Positions 39,568 through 49,917 of a stretch of 64,000 bases of DNA are shown in pieces (the stretch's first letter is position 1; each line of letters starts with the position of its first letter). Source of the stretch: Candidatus Gracilibacteria bacterium. Lineage in GTDB: Bacteria; Patescibacteriota; Gracilibacteria; BD1-5; JAGOOR01. The translations under genes and the position numbers were made by a program. The notes under the pieces were generated by a model. It made no database searches. It had not been told where the DNA came from and saw only the letters and a list, made by a program, of their open reading frames with translations. The stretch covers positions 62,001-126,000 of the forward strand of contig JBAZVH010000002.1 in the NCBI GenBank assembly GCA_041660965.1, given 5' to 3'.

Positions 39568-40689
39568 ATGACATACAGCATACTCTGACCTGATGGTCGA
39601 CCGTTTGATGGCACACTTGATGGTGCACAACAGGTAAATTTTTGAAAAACCAAAAAAGTTTATAGGTTACCTAATGGTGATTTCGGAATAGAACATAAAG
39701 ATATTATTACTGCTTTTGATAATCCTGATTTTACCGGTCATGCACCTGGAAAATGAACCGCAAGTGCCTATTCCACCGCATTGCTCTATAAACGATTGGA
39801 AAAAAAATGAGTGAAGACTGCACACCGTGGAATTCTCAATGCCAATACGACTCTCGAAGAAGGGCTCGACATGCTCCCGTTTGAAATTATCTGGAGACGC
39901 TACAATGTCGAGGGGAATAGTTGGGAAAAGAGACACCCGGGTGAGGTCGAAATAGGTGCACAATATGAAGCTATCAAATATGAGGCATGTTTGAAATGGT
40001 CCGTGAAAGATACAGATGGTAAAAAAATTGATGATCCATTTTTGATCTTAGATGAAAATTTCAAACCCCTTCTTCGTGCTGATGGTATGCCTCGGCTGAT
40101 GCATCCAAAAGAAGTAAACAAAGAGTTAGACTATACCTCTGTTATTCATCCCAATAAATGAGGAGAGATTCGTGTAGAAGAAGTCTCTGCAGGTATTCAA
40201 CAATTTTCACAGTATGCTGGGGAGATCCGTCAGATGCTAGAAACGGTTCAAGAGACAACATTTGATACCTATGCGCAGATTGGCCGTCTCAATGCTGATG
40301 GTAAAATCGAAGTAGGTCGTAATACACAATGAGAGCTCGTTCTCGGTGACGAGCTCGAACTCGATGCTCTCCGAAATATGTCACTCAAGAAGATACGAAT
40401 ACATGGCCAAGAATATGAATATGAAGAAGATTTACTCGGACAAAATCTGAATGAGGTCATCACAGAATGAGCAGTTCATGTGGGCTGTATTGTCCTGGCG
40501 GAGCACTCAGGGAAACAAAGATATAGAGATCAGGTAAAAGTATGGAAAGATACTCCAATGTCATCCGCAAGGCAAGATGCAAATGATTCCGCAGCACAAA
40601 ATGTTACAAAAACAGTCTATATCCCTGTAGCACAGGCCTTGTCAGACAGATTTGGTAGGGAAGTGTGATATACTTTTCAGACAACCTAA
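39568..40689 (+). CDS. purC: SAICAR synthetase
   Basis: ATP-dependent ligation of aspartate to CAIR (step 8). 373 aa, longer than the ~240-aa bacterial form. Motifs: GKTKKVYRLPNGDFGIEHKD near the start (ATP site), ITAFDNP, the substrate motif LPFEIIWRRYNVEGNSW and GELVLGDELELDALRN, ending DRFGREV. Six or so TGA codons read as Gly, among them the Gly of GKTKKV. Preceded by a TTTAACCTTTTTTCT leader. Lies 28 nt after purE and before purD. Confidence 0.85.
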
Positions 40690-40716
40690 AATATCATCTT
40701 TTTTTAACCTTTCCCT

Positions 40717-42096
40717 ATGATGCCAATCGATGAACCAAAATCTCTTCTCAATATCCTCGTAATCGGTATAGGGTGAAGAGAGCATGCTCTACTACGAAAA
40801 CTAAAAGATGAAACAGGAATAGGCAATATTCATACCGTTCCAGTAAAACCGGATATACCACCAAGTCCAGGAATACTCGGTGAGTGAGCAAAAATAATTG
40901 ATGCAAATCCACAAGAGGCCCCTCTGGATATCCGCGATGCCACTGCTCTGATAGCGTATATTCGAGCTCACAATATTCAGCTTGTCGTTATTGGGCCAGA
41001 AGACCCACTTTGCAATGGTACTGCCGATGTCTTACGGGCTTCAGGGATAGCAGTGTTTTGACCAGATAAAGACGCTGCAAGACTGGAGTGAGATAAATCC
41101 TTTGCTGATGCTTTCAATAAAAAACATGCTATTCCAGCACCACAAAGTGAGACGTTTTGAGATCAGGCAGTAGCTCTTCAATATCTGGAGAATACCAACC
41201 AATATCCAATCGTGATCAAATATCCAGGACTTGCAGGGGGTAAAGGTGTCACAATTGCAAAAAATGAACAAGAAGCCAAAGAAGCTATATGAAAATGTTT
41301 TGATGGGAAAACGTACAATAAAGAAGGTGCAGTGATCGTCCAGGAATACTTACGATGAATAGAAATGTCTGTATTCTTTTTTGTCGACACACACTCTGGT
41401 ACTATCCAGTATTTCTCTTCTGCGCAGGATCATAAGACACGATTTGAGATCGATTTTCATGGGATCAATCCGATGACATGAGGTATGGGGACTGTCTCGC
41501 CTTCACCATTTGAAAAACATCCAGAAGTGATGGAAAAAGTACATGCCATCTGAGAAAAATTTCTTGCTGGACTTCTCTCAGACGGAATCAAATATCAATG
41601 AGCCGTATTTATGGGGCTTATGGTCACATCAGATGGATCGAAGATGCTCGAGTATAATGTGCGGTTTGGTGACCCAGAAACCCAAGCTATGCTCGCCCGT
41701 ATGCAATCTCCTCTTGGGGATGCGATGATGGCAACAGCAGAGGGCTTAGGCAGATTACGAGATGTACAATTTCGATTCTACGGTAAAGCGATAAACCTCG
41801 TTCTCGCAGACCCGGGATATCCTGGTAAAACAGAGACATCATGATATACCATTCAATGACTTAAAAATCTCGATCCAGAATTAGGAGTTATCCATTCTGG
41901 TACCCGATGGGCCGTGGGAGAACAAGAGATTCTTACCAATGGCGGACGAGTGTTGTGATTGGTACTGAGATGAGATGACGATACCACCTTTGCCGGGCTG
42001 AATGCTCGTGTCTTGAAAGAAGCTACCAAAATAACTTTTGGTAATGAAAAGCCAGGATATCGTACTGATATCGGTCTTGGAAAAGACGGAGTATAG
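40717..42096 (+). CDS. purD: Phosphoribosylamine-glycine ligase (GAR synthetase)
   Basis: Step 2 of purine synthesis, an ATP-grasp enzyme. 459 aa. Motifs: ILVIGIGGREHAL (Gly by TGA), VVIGPEDPLCNG, GPDKDAARLEGDKSFADAF, YPIVIKYPGLAGGKGV, the ATP-grasp metal site LEYNVRFGDPETQA, and GYPGK near the end. More than ten TGA codons. Last gene of the operon; purF, purH, purB, purK are not in the window. Confidence 0.94.
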
Positions 42097-42108
42097 TCTT
42101 GAAGGAAT

Positions 42109-42570
42109 CTATCTTGAAGACTTTGTTTTTTTTACCAGTATCTCAAAATTATTTTCTGGGGTAGGGTGATGAAACACTTTTTCCCATGATTTTTGTTCGT
42201 CCTTTTCCTTGTTATTTTCTTCTAGATCAATATCCCAGTTTGTGATAACTTTTTTCTTAGCTGGTTTCTCGAGGAATTCTTTGATGGCCTTTTCCCATCG
42301 CTTGATGGCTATAACACCATTTTGATGAGCAGAACGTTGGTCCATACATTTGATTACCTTTGCTTCCGGGATTTCAAATTTGATAGGTTCGAAGAAGTAC
42401 TTCGCATAATCATTATGGTCAGTAATCTGACAACAGGTTGCAACTTTGTTCACATTTTGTCCTCCATGTCCTTGGCTTGTGACGTAGTGAATCGTGATAT
42501 TTTGACGAGCGTCTTGCACTATCTCATCGATACTTTTGCGGAGATAGTAGGGTATTTTTTGAAATCTCAT
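42109..42570 (-). CDS. GGQ-domain peptidyl-tRNA hydrolase (ArfB/RF-like)
   Basis: A 153-aa protein of the peptide-chain-release-factor catalytic domain family: TSQGHGGQNVNKVATCC includes the GGQ that hydrolyses peptidyl-tRNA; there is no codon-recognition domain. ArfB/ICT1 proteins of this kind rescue stalled ribosomes. The C-terminus is charged (KPAKKKVI, DLEENNKEKDEQKSW, KKTKSSR) but less uniformly basic than E. coli ArfB. No TGA codons. It is expressed from a good leaderless promoter and faces the purine operon end-on. Confidence 0.8.
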   Translation of the reverse strand: MRFQKIPYYLRKSIDEIVQDARQNITIHYVTSQGHGGQNVNKVATCCQITDHNDYAKYFFEPIKFEIPEAKVIKCMDQRSAHQNGVIAIKRWEKAIKEFLEKPAKKKVITNWDIDLEENNKEKDEQKSWEKVFHHPTPENNFEILVKKTKSSR

Positions 42571-42605
42571 GGCGAGAGTATGCCATAATTGTTTTTGAAA
42601 TGCAA
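42571..42605 (-). promoter_or_regulatory. Leaderless promoter of the ArfB-like gene
   Basis: Minus strand: TTGCAT (42605-42600), 17-nt spacer, CATACT (42582-42577), 6 nt to ATG 42570. Confidence 0.7.
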
Positions 42606-42680
42606 ATATTCCTACTGCAACCTTTCTTGATTTTTTGGTAGATGATTGTACTATGCAGACAGTATTTTTTATTTCACCCT

Positions 42681-43211
42681 ATGTACCATATTATTTGACC
42701 CAAAAATCCTGATACGGATTCCATCTGCTCTGCTCTTGTGGCTGCTGAATATTTTCGGCTTATCGGGCAGGATGCGACACCATACTATCAGGGCGAGCTC
42801 TCTGATAAAACCGTAAGTACATTTCATGAGCTCGGGATAGAGCCACCAGAATGTATCACCTCTCTTCCTGCAGGATCAGAAATAGTGCTGGTCGATCATA
42901 ATGATTTTACGCGGGCTATTGATGGTATTGAAAATATGAAATTGAGAGGCATCATCGATCATCATGCTTGTAATAATCTTACAACCTCTGGACCAATACA
43001 ACTTCGGTTTGAACCTCTCTGTTCCACTTGTTCGATACTCTTCCTGATGTTTGCGGAGCAAGAGCTCGAGATGTCTGATCCTATAGCACAGCTGATTCTC
43101 GCTGGAATCATGTCTGAGAGTCGAGATCTGACCGCTCCTACGACGACGGATGAAGATCGCGAAATTGTAGAATATTTGGTAGAGGATCTCGGAGGTGAGG
43201 CGGCTTCATAA
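42681..43211 (+). CDS. DHH-family phosphatase, PpaC-like, without DHHA2 domain
   Basis: A 176-aa protein matching the N-terminal catalytic domain of Mn-dependent inorganic pyrophosphatase: IIGPKNPDTDSICSALVAAEYF (metal-binding Asp residues), VLVDHNDF, the DHH motif in GIIDHHACNN, and LAGIMSESRDLTAPTTTDED. The DHHA2 domain that closes over the substrate is missing; typical PpaC is ~310 aa. One TGA (42696-42698) is the Gly of IIGPKNPD. It may be active on another phosphoester or be a reduced pyrophosphatase; the membrane pyrophosphatase gene follows. Confidence 0.78.
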
Positions 43212-43506
43212 TAAATACAGCTCTTTGTACTTTCAGATCACATTTTAACATAAAACACCCCCATTTTTATTCTTATTGTTCCGCCCCCTCACTGTAGTAA
43301 GGGGGAGTTTTGATGCCAACTCCCCCTCATTTATGAGGGGGGGTAGGGGGTGTGCAGTCCATCTCCAAAAATCAACTCCTGTTCTTTATTCTATAAAAAA
43401 TATTATATATGAAATACTATTTTATTACATAAAAAATCGCTTCTGCTCTTGAAATGCGAGAATTTTTTTTATACTGGGAAGGTCTTTTATTTTTCTAATC
43501 TTTTTT
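43212..43506. repeat. Intergenic region with nested GC-rich hairpins
   Basis: The 295-nt spacer contains a complex palindrome at about 43275-43365: AACTCCCCCT / AGGGGGAGTT and CCCCCTCAT / ATGAGGGGG arms. It resembles the hairpins at 7881 and 28777. Right of it is the hppA promoter: -35 TTGAAA (43449-43454), 15-nt spacer, -10 TATACT (43470-43475). No gene seen. Confidence 0.7.
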
Positions 43507-45531
43507 ATGTCGGACACTTATTCCTATCTGATCATATTTTGAGGTGCTCTTGCGGCTCTCGTGTATGGAATTATTTTGATACTGAGCATTTTGCGTCTTC
43601 CTACAGGGGACAAGAAAATGCGTGAGATTGCTGCTGCAATTCAGGAGGGTGCGAAGGCATTTCTCAATCGACAGTATTCAACTGTTGCCGTCGTAGCGCT
43701 TGTACTCTTCCTGATTATCGGTTTTGTACCACAGCTTGGTTGGTTGACAGCAAGTGCCTTTGCCATCGGGTCTATCCTCTCAGCGCTCGCTGGATATATC
43801 GGTATGAATATCTCTGTTCGTGCCAATATTCGCACGACTGAAGCCGCGAAGCATAGTATTGACCGAGCACTCTCTGTCGCTGTAAAAGGCGGAAATATCA
43901 CCGGTATGCTCGTCGTCGGCCTGGCACTTCTCGGGGTAGCAGGGTTTTATCTCGGTGCACTCTATTTCGGAGTTCCTGTTGAAAAAGCAGTTCATGCTCT
44001 TATCGGTCTCGGATTCGGAGGTTCTCTTATTTCAGTCTTTGCTCGTCTCGGTGGTGGTATATTTACCAAAGCAGCTGATGTAGGAGCTGATCTCGTCGGT
44101 AAAGTCGAAGCTGGTATCCCAGAAGACGATCCGAGAAATCCTGCAGTTATTGCAGACAATGTCGGTGATAATGTCGGTGACTGTGCAGGTATGGCTGCGG
44201 ATCTTTTTGAGACATACGTTGTGACTATTATCGCCGCGATGATGCTCGCATTTACTCTCGGTAAAAGCGAGACCTATCTCCTCTACCCACTCGTACTCGG
44301 AGGTATCTCTATTATATTTTCTATCATTGGATCATTTTTTATCCGTCTTGGAAAAAACAAGAATAAGATTATGTTTGCTCTCTACAAGGGTCTTATCATC
44401 GCAGGCGTTCTCAGCGCTGTCGGATTTTTCTACGTGACAAAATATATGATTGCTGATATCCATATTTTTTACACAACACTCGTTGGCCTCGTCTTAACAG
44501 CAGCAATGGTTATTATCACAGAATATTTCACATCGACAGATTTTAAGCCAGTTCAACAAATCGCTGAAGCATCGACCACTGGTCATGGTACCAATATCAT
44601 CGCTGGTCTCGCTGTCTCTATGAAATCCACAGCACTCCCAGTTCTTGTAATTGTTATAGCTATCGTCGTCGCTTCTTCTCTTGGGGGTATCTATGGTATC
44701 GCTATAGCCGCAGTCTCTATGCTCTCTATGGCAGGTATTATCGTCACTATCGACTCATACGGTCCTATCACGGATAATGCGGGAGGTATCGCTGAGATGG
44801 CGGAGCTTCCTTCATCAGTTCGCGATATCACGGATCCTCTCGACGCCGTTGGAAATACGACAAAAGCAGTCACAAAGGGATATGCTATCGGTTCTGCAGC
44901 CCTTGCAGCGCTTGTCCTCTTTAATGAATATGCTCAAAAAGCAGGGACGGATGTATCGTTTTCTATTAGTGACCCCTATGTCCTCTCAGGACTCTTCCTC
45001 GGAGGTCTCGTCACCTACCTTTTCAGCGCTCTATGTATGCAGGCGGTGGGTCGTGCAGCAGGGTCTGTTGTCGAAGATGTCCGTGCTCAATTTCGTGAGA
45101 AAACAGGGATTATGGCTGGCACTGAAAAACCAGACTATGGTCGAACGGTCGATATCGTCACAAAGGCAGCATTGAAAGAGATGATCATACCAGCTATCTT
45201 ACCAGTACTTCTTCCTCTTGTGACATTCTTTGGACTTGGTTATTTTATGAATGTTATCGTCGCAAAACAGACCCTCTGAGGTATCCTCATCGGTTCCATT
45301 CTCGTCGGTGTCTTCCTCGCTATCTCTATGACCAGTGGTGGAGGTGCTTGGGATAATGCGAAGAAATATATCGAACTTGGTAATTTCGGAGGGAAAGGTT
45401 CTGATGCTCACAAGGCAGCAGTAACAGGGGACACTGTCGGTGATCCATACAAGGATACTGCAGGCCCAGCTATCAATCCTATGATCAAGATTATCAATAT
45501 TATCGCTCTTCTTATCGTTGGTTTGATGTAG
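43507..45531 (+). CDS. hppA: Membrane-bound proton-translocating pyrophosphatase
   Basis: Multi-spanning (about 16 TM) pump coupling PPi hydrolysis to H+ export. 674 aa. Catalytic motifs: GGGIFTKAADVGADLVGKVEAGIPEDDPRNPAVIADNVGDNVGDCAG, in which the DxxxDxxxxD and DNVGDNVGD blocks bind Mg-PPi, and a second acidic cluster DPYKDTAGPAINPMIK near the end. The segment GNTTKAVTKGYAIGSA has Lys where K+-dependent enzymes have Ala, so it should be K+-independent. Two TGA codons (43543-43545, 45277-45279) are Gly. Supplies ion-motive force from biosynthetic PPi, which the purine and tRNA reactions release. Confidence 0.95.
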
Positions 45532-45568
45532 TTGGGAGATAGAGGTGAGAGTGAGATATTAGAATATA

Positions 45569-45598
45569 AAACACCGGACGAAAGTTCGGTGTTTTTAA
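45569..45598 (+). terminator. Terminator after hppA
   Basis: Hairpin AACACCGGAC / GTTCGGTGTT (one G-T pair) followed by TTTAAA. Confidence 0.82.
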
Positions 45599-45639
45599 AA
45601 ATCTATGAAACACATAAATCTACAAAAGTAAAAAATATT

Positions 45640-45697
45640 TTGACAAATGTATCCTAAGATATAAAATGCAGACCGTTTACCTATAATTTTTATTTTT
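45640..45697 (+). promoter_or_regulatory. Promoter of 45698-46048
   Basis: -35 TTGACA (45640-45645), 16-nt spacer, -10 TAAAAT (45662-45667), leader of about 24 nt, T-rich. Confidence 0.65.
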
Positions 45698-46048
45698 ATG
45701 GCAGAAAATTGAATCTCATCGTATAGTCTTTATGCCACAAATACATGAGCTCAGGAAGAGCTCGAAAAGGAGGCAGATCCAATGACTACATTGCGTTATG
45801 AAGGTAGTGGGTTCGTTTTGCCAGCACAATTTATCTCCCATCTAAAATTATGGGCACTTATTGTATCCAGAGAAGAAGGTGCAAGAGACTTAGACTACAG
45901 AAATGATCAACAATTGGCAATCTTACATCTTTTAGAAAATGATCCGCATTACTGACCATGTAGTCAGGAGTTGCAGAAAGTCGGCAGAATTGTTCATCGT
46001 CTAGAAGGTGAACTTACTGAACTGCGCGCTGAAGCTGATGGAAAGTAG
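45698..46048 (+). CDS. Hypothetical 116-aa protein
   Basis: Unrecognised acidic, helical protein. Three TGA codons are read as Gly (MAENG, NTG, HYG). Central LPAQFISHLKLWALIVSREEG and a C-terminal coiled-coil-like ELQKVGRIVHRLEGELTELRAE. No signal peptide. Convergent with the TPR gene, stops 7 nt apart. Confidence 0.68.
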
Positions 46049-46055
46049 AGTAAAA

Positions 46056-47516
46056 TTATTTTTTCTTCGGAGGATCTTTTGAGAGATAGGTTTCGAGAGT
46101 ATCAGCCCAGGTCCCTCCAGCATCTATCATTTTTGCTTTTTCTAGGAGTGGTCTTGCGATGTCTGTTTCTCATTTTTCCGCATGGATAATTCAGGCCTGT
46201 ACGAGAGCGATAAGGTGATTTGGTGTTTTTTTGAGGATATCATCGAGGATAACTAGTGCTGTGTCAGAGTTTCCAGCGAGTCGTAGAGACCATGCGCGGA
46301 GTCCGAGAATATCAGGTGAGCTCGGAAATTTTTCCATTCATCGTGCGATCCATTTTTGGACAAGTGGCATTTGTTTTTCCGTGAGAGCGAGAAAGAGAGC
46401 GTTGGTGATGTCGAGCTCGGTGACATCAGGATTTTCGAGCAGATGACCGAGGACCTGAAACATAGTATCATTCATCCCGAGAACACCATAATTATATGCG
46501 AGCTTTCTCTCGACCACATTCTTGGGCTGGTAGCCACCAGTGACAGCATTATTAAAATACAAATTTGAGAGCTGATAATCATTGCGACCAAAATAGATCA
46601 GACCAAGCAGAAAATCTACTTCGGCGTCGTCTGAGTCAAGGAGCTTATATTTTTTGAGGGCATTTTCAGCACGGTCATACTGATTGGTGAGGTACGCAGA
46701 AAAACCAACAATTTTAAGGATTGGCTTGTAGTCAGGTTTACGCGAGAGAAGATTAGCTCCCACTCGTATGACGGTGCTATAATCCTTATTTTTGTAAAAA
46801 GCACCGATGAGGAGTGCTTCCTTATAATTTATATCTGTATTTTGGAGATTTTTGAAGTCTTCCAATGCCTTTTTGAGAATATTGATTGGTTCATAATTAT
46901 AGGAGTATTTTTTGATGCTCGTTTCGCAATCAATAAAGGTCGTTTCACACATCCATGAAACCTCGTATGCCTGTCGAACATAGGCGGGGATATCGATTTT
47001 GGAGAGCATTTTTTGGAAATCTGGATCCTTGGTATACCGCATACCGAGGAGGAGTTCCTCTTTTTCTCGTGTGGATAAGATAGAGAGCGCCTCGGTATAC
47101 CATTCGATACTTTTTCAAAACTCTCTCGCTCGAAATGCTATGGCTGCCGCCTTTTTTTTATACTCAAGATCAGAGGAGAGCCCGATAACTCGCTGATAGA
47201 TAGTGAGCGCATCGTGAAATTCATTATTGAGTGCAAAATAATCTGCCTTTTTTGAGAGGAGTGTTGCCCGTTCTTTTTTTGTTTCTGCAGGGAGAAGTGC
47301 ATCGCTCGCTCGTTCTCGTTCGGCCTGTTGTTCTCTTTTTTGTTCTGCTTTTTGTATCTCGGAAACTGGCTCGATAGTGACCTCAGGAGACTCAGCTGAT
47401 GTGGCAGGGAATTGCTCTGACCTATACAAATATGCTATCAAGAGAGTTCAAATGGAGACGACCAAGAGAGTTCAAAAAAGTACTGTGAATTTTTGTGTGA
47501 AGAATGAGCGAGACAT
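46056..47516 (-). CDS. Membrane-anchored TPR-repeat protein
   Basis: A 486-aa protein with one N-terminal membrane segment (about residues 12-30, with two TGA glycines), a Glu/Lys/Arg-rich stalk (IQKAEQKREQQAERERAS), then tetratricopeptide-like helices: KKADYFALNNEFHDALTIYQ, YDRAENALKKYKLL..DAEVDFLLGLIYFGRNDYQLSNLYF, and at the end DTALVILDDILKKTPNHLIALVQAG and GETDIARPLLEKAKMID. Such proteins scaffold assemblies in the envelope. Upstream ORF pieces at 47115-47441 and 46338-47042 are in the same frame, joined by TGA codons. Divergent from the beta-propeller gene 64 nt away. Confidence 0.8.
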
Positions 47517-47580
47517 CTTGTTATAAGAAAAAAATAAGTACACTTAATGGTCGGTAGTAATATTTTATAACTTTTATTTT

Positions 47581-49818
47581 ATGTACAAGCCATTTCATAT
47601 TGCTCTTGTTGCCACTTTGCTTCTTGCAAGTATTTCATCAGCATTTGCTGCTATCGATGATACACAAGTTATCGATCAAGAGAAGAGTACATCAGAGTCT
47701 GAACTTTCATTTCAGACATTTTCGTCATGTCAGGATATGAATACTGTTTTGAAAAAATATTTCCGAAATGCACTTCTCGAACAAGTGAAACTGAATGGGC
47801 AAGGAAACCCAAGTATGGATAATGCAAAATGATGAGGCATGGCGGAAGGTATCGGTGGAGGTGGGGGAGACGGTATGGCTTTCAGTAGCACCAATGTACA
47901 GATAGAGGGCATCGATGAGGCAGAAGTGATAAAAACTGACGGCAAATATATCTATTATGCTTCTGGTACTCCAGAGAAAGATGGTTTTCAATATGTGACT
48001 ATTACCAAAGCTTCATCTGCTCAAAATCTAGAAATCGTAAAAAAAATCAAACTTCCTTCCAATTATGGAAATATTCAACTCTATCTCGCAGATAATAAGC
48101 TCACGATTCTCGCAAATAAATGGAATCAAAATTATATCTACAATCCGAGCCCTATTTCTATAGGAAATGGGGGCATGACTGTCGTAGTCGTGTATGATGT
48201 GACTGATGTGACCGCACCAAAGCTAGATAGATTTTATACCGTGGATGGTGACTATTCTCAGTCTCGTCGCGAAGGGGAGTATCTCTATGTGGTATCACAG
48301 AACTTCATCAATCTCAATATCTGGAATACCGTATGAGTGTACACAACAGCAAACATTAATACGTATATTGATACAGATTTTTCAGTAGAAAAAGCATTTC
48401 CAAAATCAGTCGAAATCAATCGTACAAGTGATACCACCAAACAGCTCACGCTCAAGTGAAAGAAGATACCCTATTCTCTGACAAAAGATACGGTTGGTTG
48501 TGATGAGATAGAATATATCTTGCCAAAAAAACCACAAGGACTCTCCTTTCTCACGCTCTCGACTATTCCGCTCAAGAGTGCTGCACCAGCACAAAAAAAA
48601 GTCATCTCTGGTGATGCGAGTCAATTTTTTATGACCAAAGGAAGTCTGTATATCGTGAGTAATTATTGGAAACAAGGAGTGGGTGGCTCGCCTTGTCCGA
48701 TTAACGCACGTTGTCTGGTACCAGAATTTCGATCCGAACAAAATTCTCTCATTCATCGATTTAGTACGAACAAATCTACTGTAAAATATGAGTATTCAGT
48801 TTTGACACCGGGTATGCCACTTTCTCAGTATGCGATGAATGAAAAAGATGGCGTTCTCTTTACTGCAAATCAGAAAGATTGGACGACCAATGGAGTCGAT
48901 ATATTTGCTATTGATGCGACTGGTAAGCTCCTTTCAAAACTCGAAAATGTCGGTGCGAATGAACGATTTCAAGCTGCTCGTTATATCGGAGACCGTTTGT
49001 ATCTCGTGACATTTCAGCAGGTAGATCCATTTTTCGTCATCGATACAAAAGATGCAAAAGCGATGTCGATCCTCTGAGAACTCAAGATGCCAGGATATTC
49101 GACCTATCTGCACCCGTATGATGCGACACATCTTATCGGTATCGGCTATGATACGAAGACGGCTCAATGGGGTGGTACCATCAATGGAGGACTCAAGTTT
49201 GATCTCTATGATGTAGCGGATATCAAGAACCCAAAACAACAGTATTCAAAAATTATTGGCGGAATGGGGTCATCCTCTGATGCTCTCTGGAACCCACGAG
49301 CTCTCGTATGGGATAGTGCAAAAAAGACCCTTCTTATCCCAGCACAACTGATGGATCAGAATCAGGTGACTTACCAGTCAAGTTACGCATGGCAAGGCCT
49401 TCTCGCTGTCAAAATTGGTCTTGACGGTATCTCTGAAGCTGGACGTGTGACACATATCGATATGACAGGCATCGCAGAAAAACGTAAACAAGAGTGTGCT
49501 CAATATACGGCTGTTGTGACAGAAGAAAAATGCTATACACTCATCTCGACAGGGGAGAGGATATGCATGAAACCAGGGGATAATCCAGCGAACCAAAATA
49601 TTCCCGCCTATTGTTTTGCTGAAAACGATGACTCATCCTATCTCGCGAATCAGATATGGAATTATTATCCATACTTTATCCAAAGAGGTCTCTCTATAGG
49701 TGATACGCTCTATACCGCGTCTCCTAGCTATATTCAGGCCAATCAATATGGTGGCTCATATGGATTTCTGAAGAAAGTAGAGAACGGCGCTATAGCTGAT
49801 ACTGTCCCAAAAGGGTAA
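47581..49818 (+). CDS. Secreted beta-propeller domain protein
   Basis: A 745-aa exported protein. Signal peptide MYKPFHIALVATLLLASISSAFA, then a Cys-containing segment and a Gly-rich stretch (two tandem TGA at 47830-47835). The body matches the family of secreted proteins with C-terminal beta-propeller (PF09826 type): TNVQIEGIDEAEVIKTDGKYIYYAS, VVVYDVTDVTAPKLDRFYTVDGDYSQSRREGEYLYVVSQ, and ARYIGDRLYLVTFQQVDPFFVID. Repeated blade motifs of the YDVTD..P form are visible. Six TGA codons read as Gly. Probably extracellular binding or adhesion. A terminator follows. Confidence 0.85.
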
Positions 49819-49838
49819 TATTTATGGAAATGTATACA

Positions 49839-49868
49839 AAAACCACCTCTGAGATGAGGTGGTTTTTC
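49839..49868 (+). terminator. Terminator after the beta-propeller gene
   Basis: Hairpin AACCACCTC / GAGGTGGTT with 6-nt loop, then TTTT. Confidence 0.87.
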
Positions 49869-49882
49869 AGGGAGAGGCATAT

Positions 49883-49917
49883 TTGCATTCCAGAAAAAAA
49901 TAGACTATACTTATTTT
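49883..49917 (+). promoter_or_regulatory. Leaderless promoter of the large unknown operon
   Basis: -35 TTGCAT (49883-49888), 17-nt spacer, -10 TATACT (49906-49911), 6 nt to ATG 49918. Confidence 0.72.
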
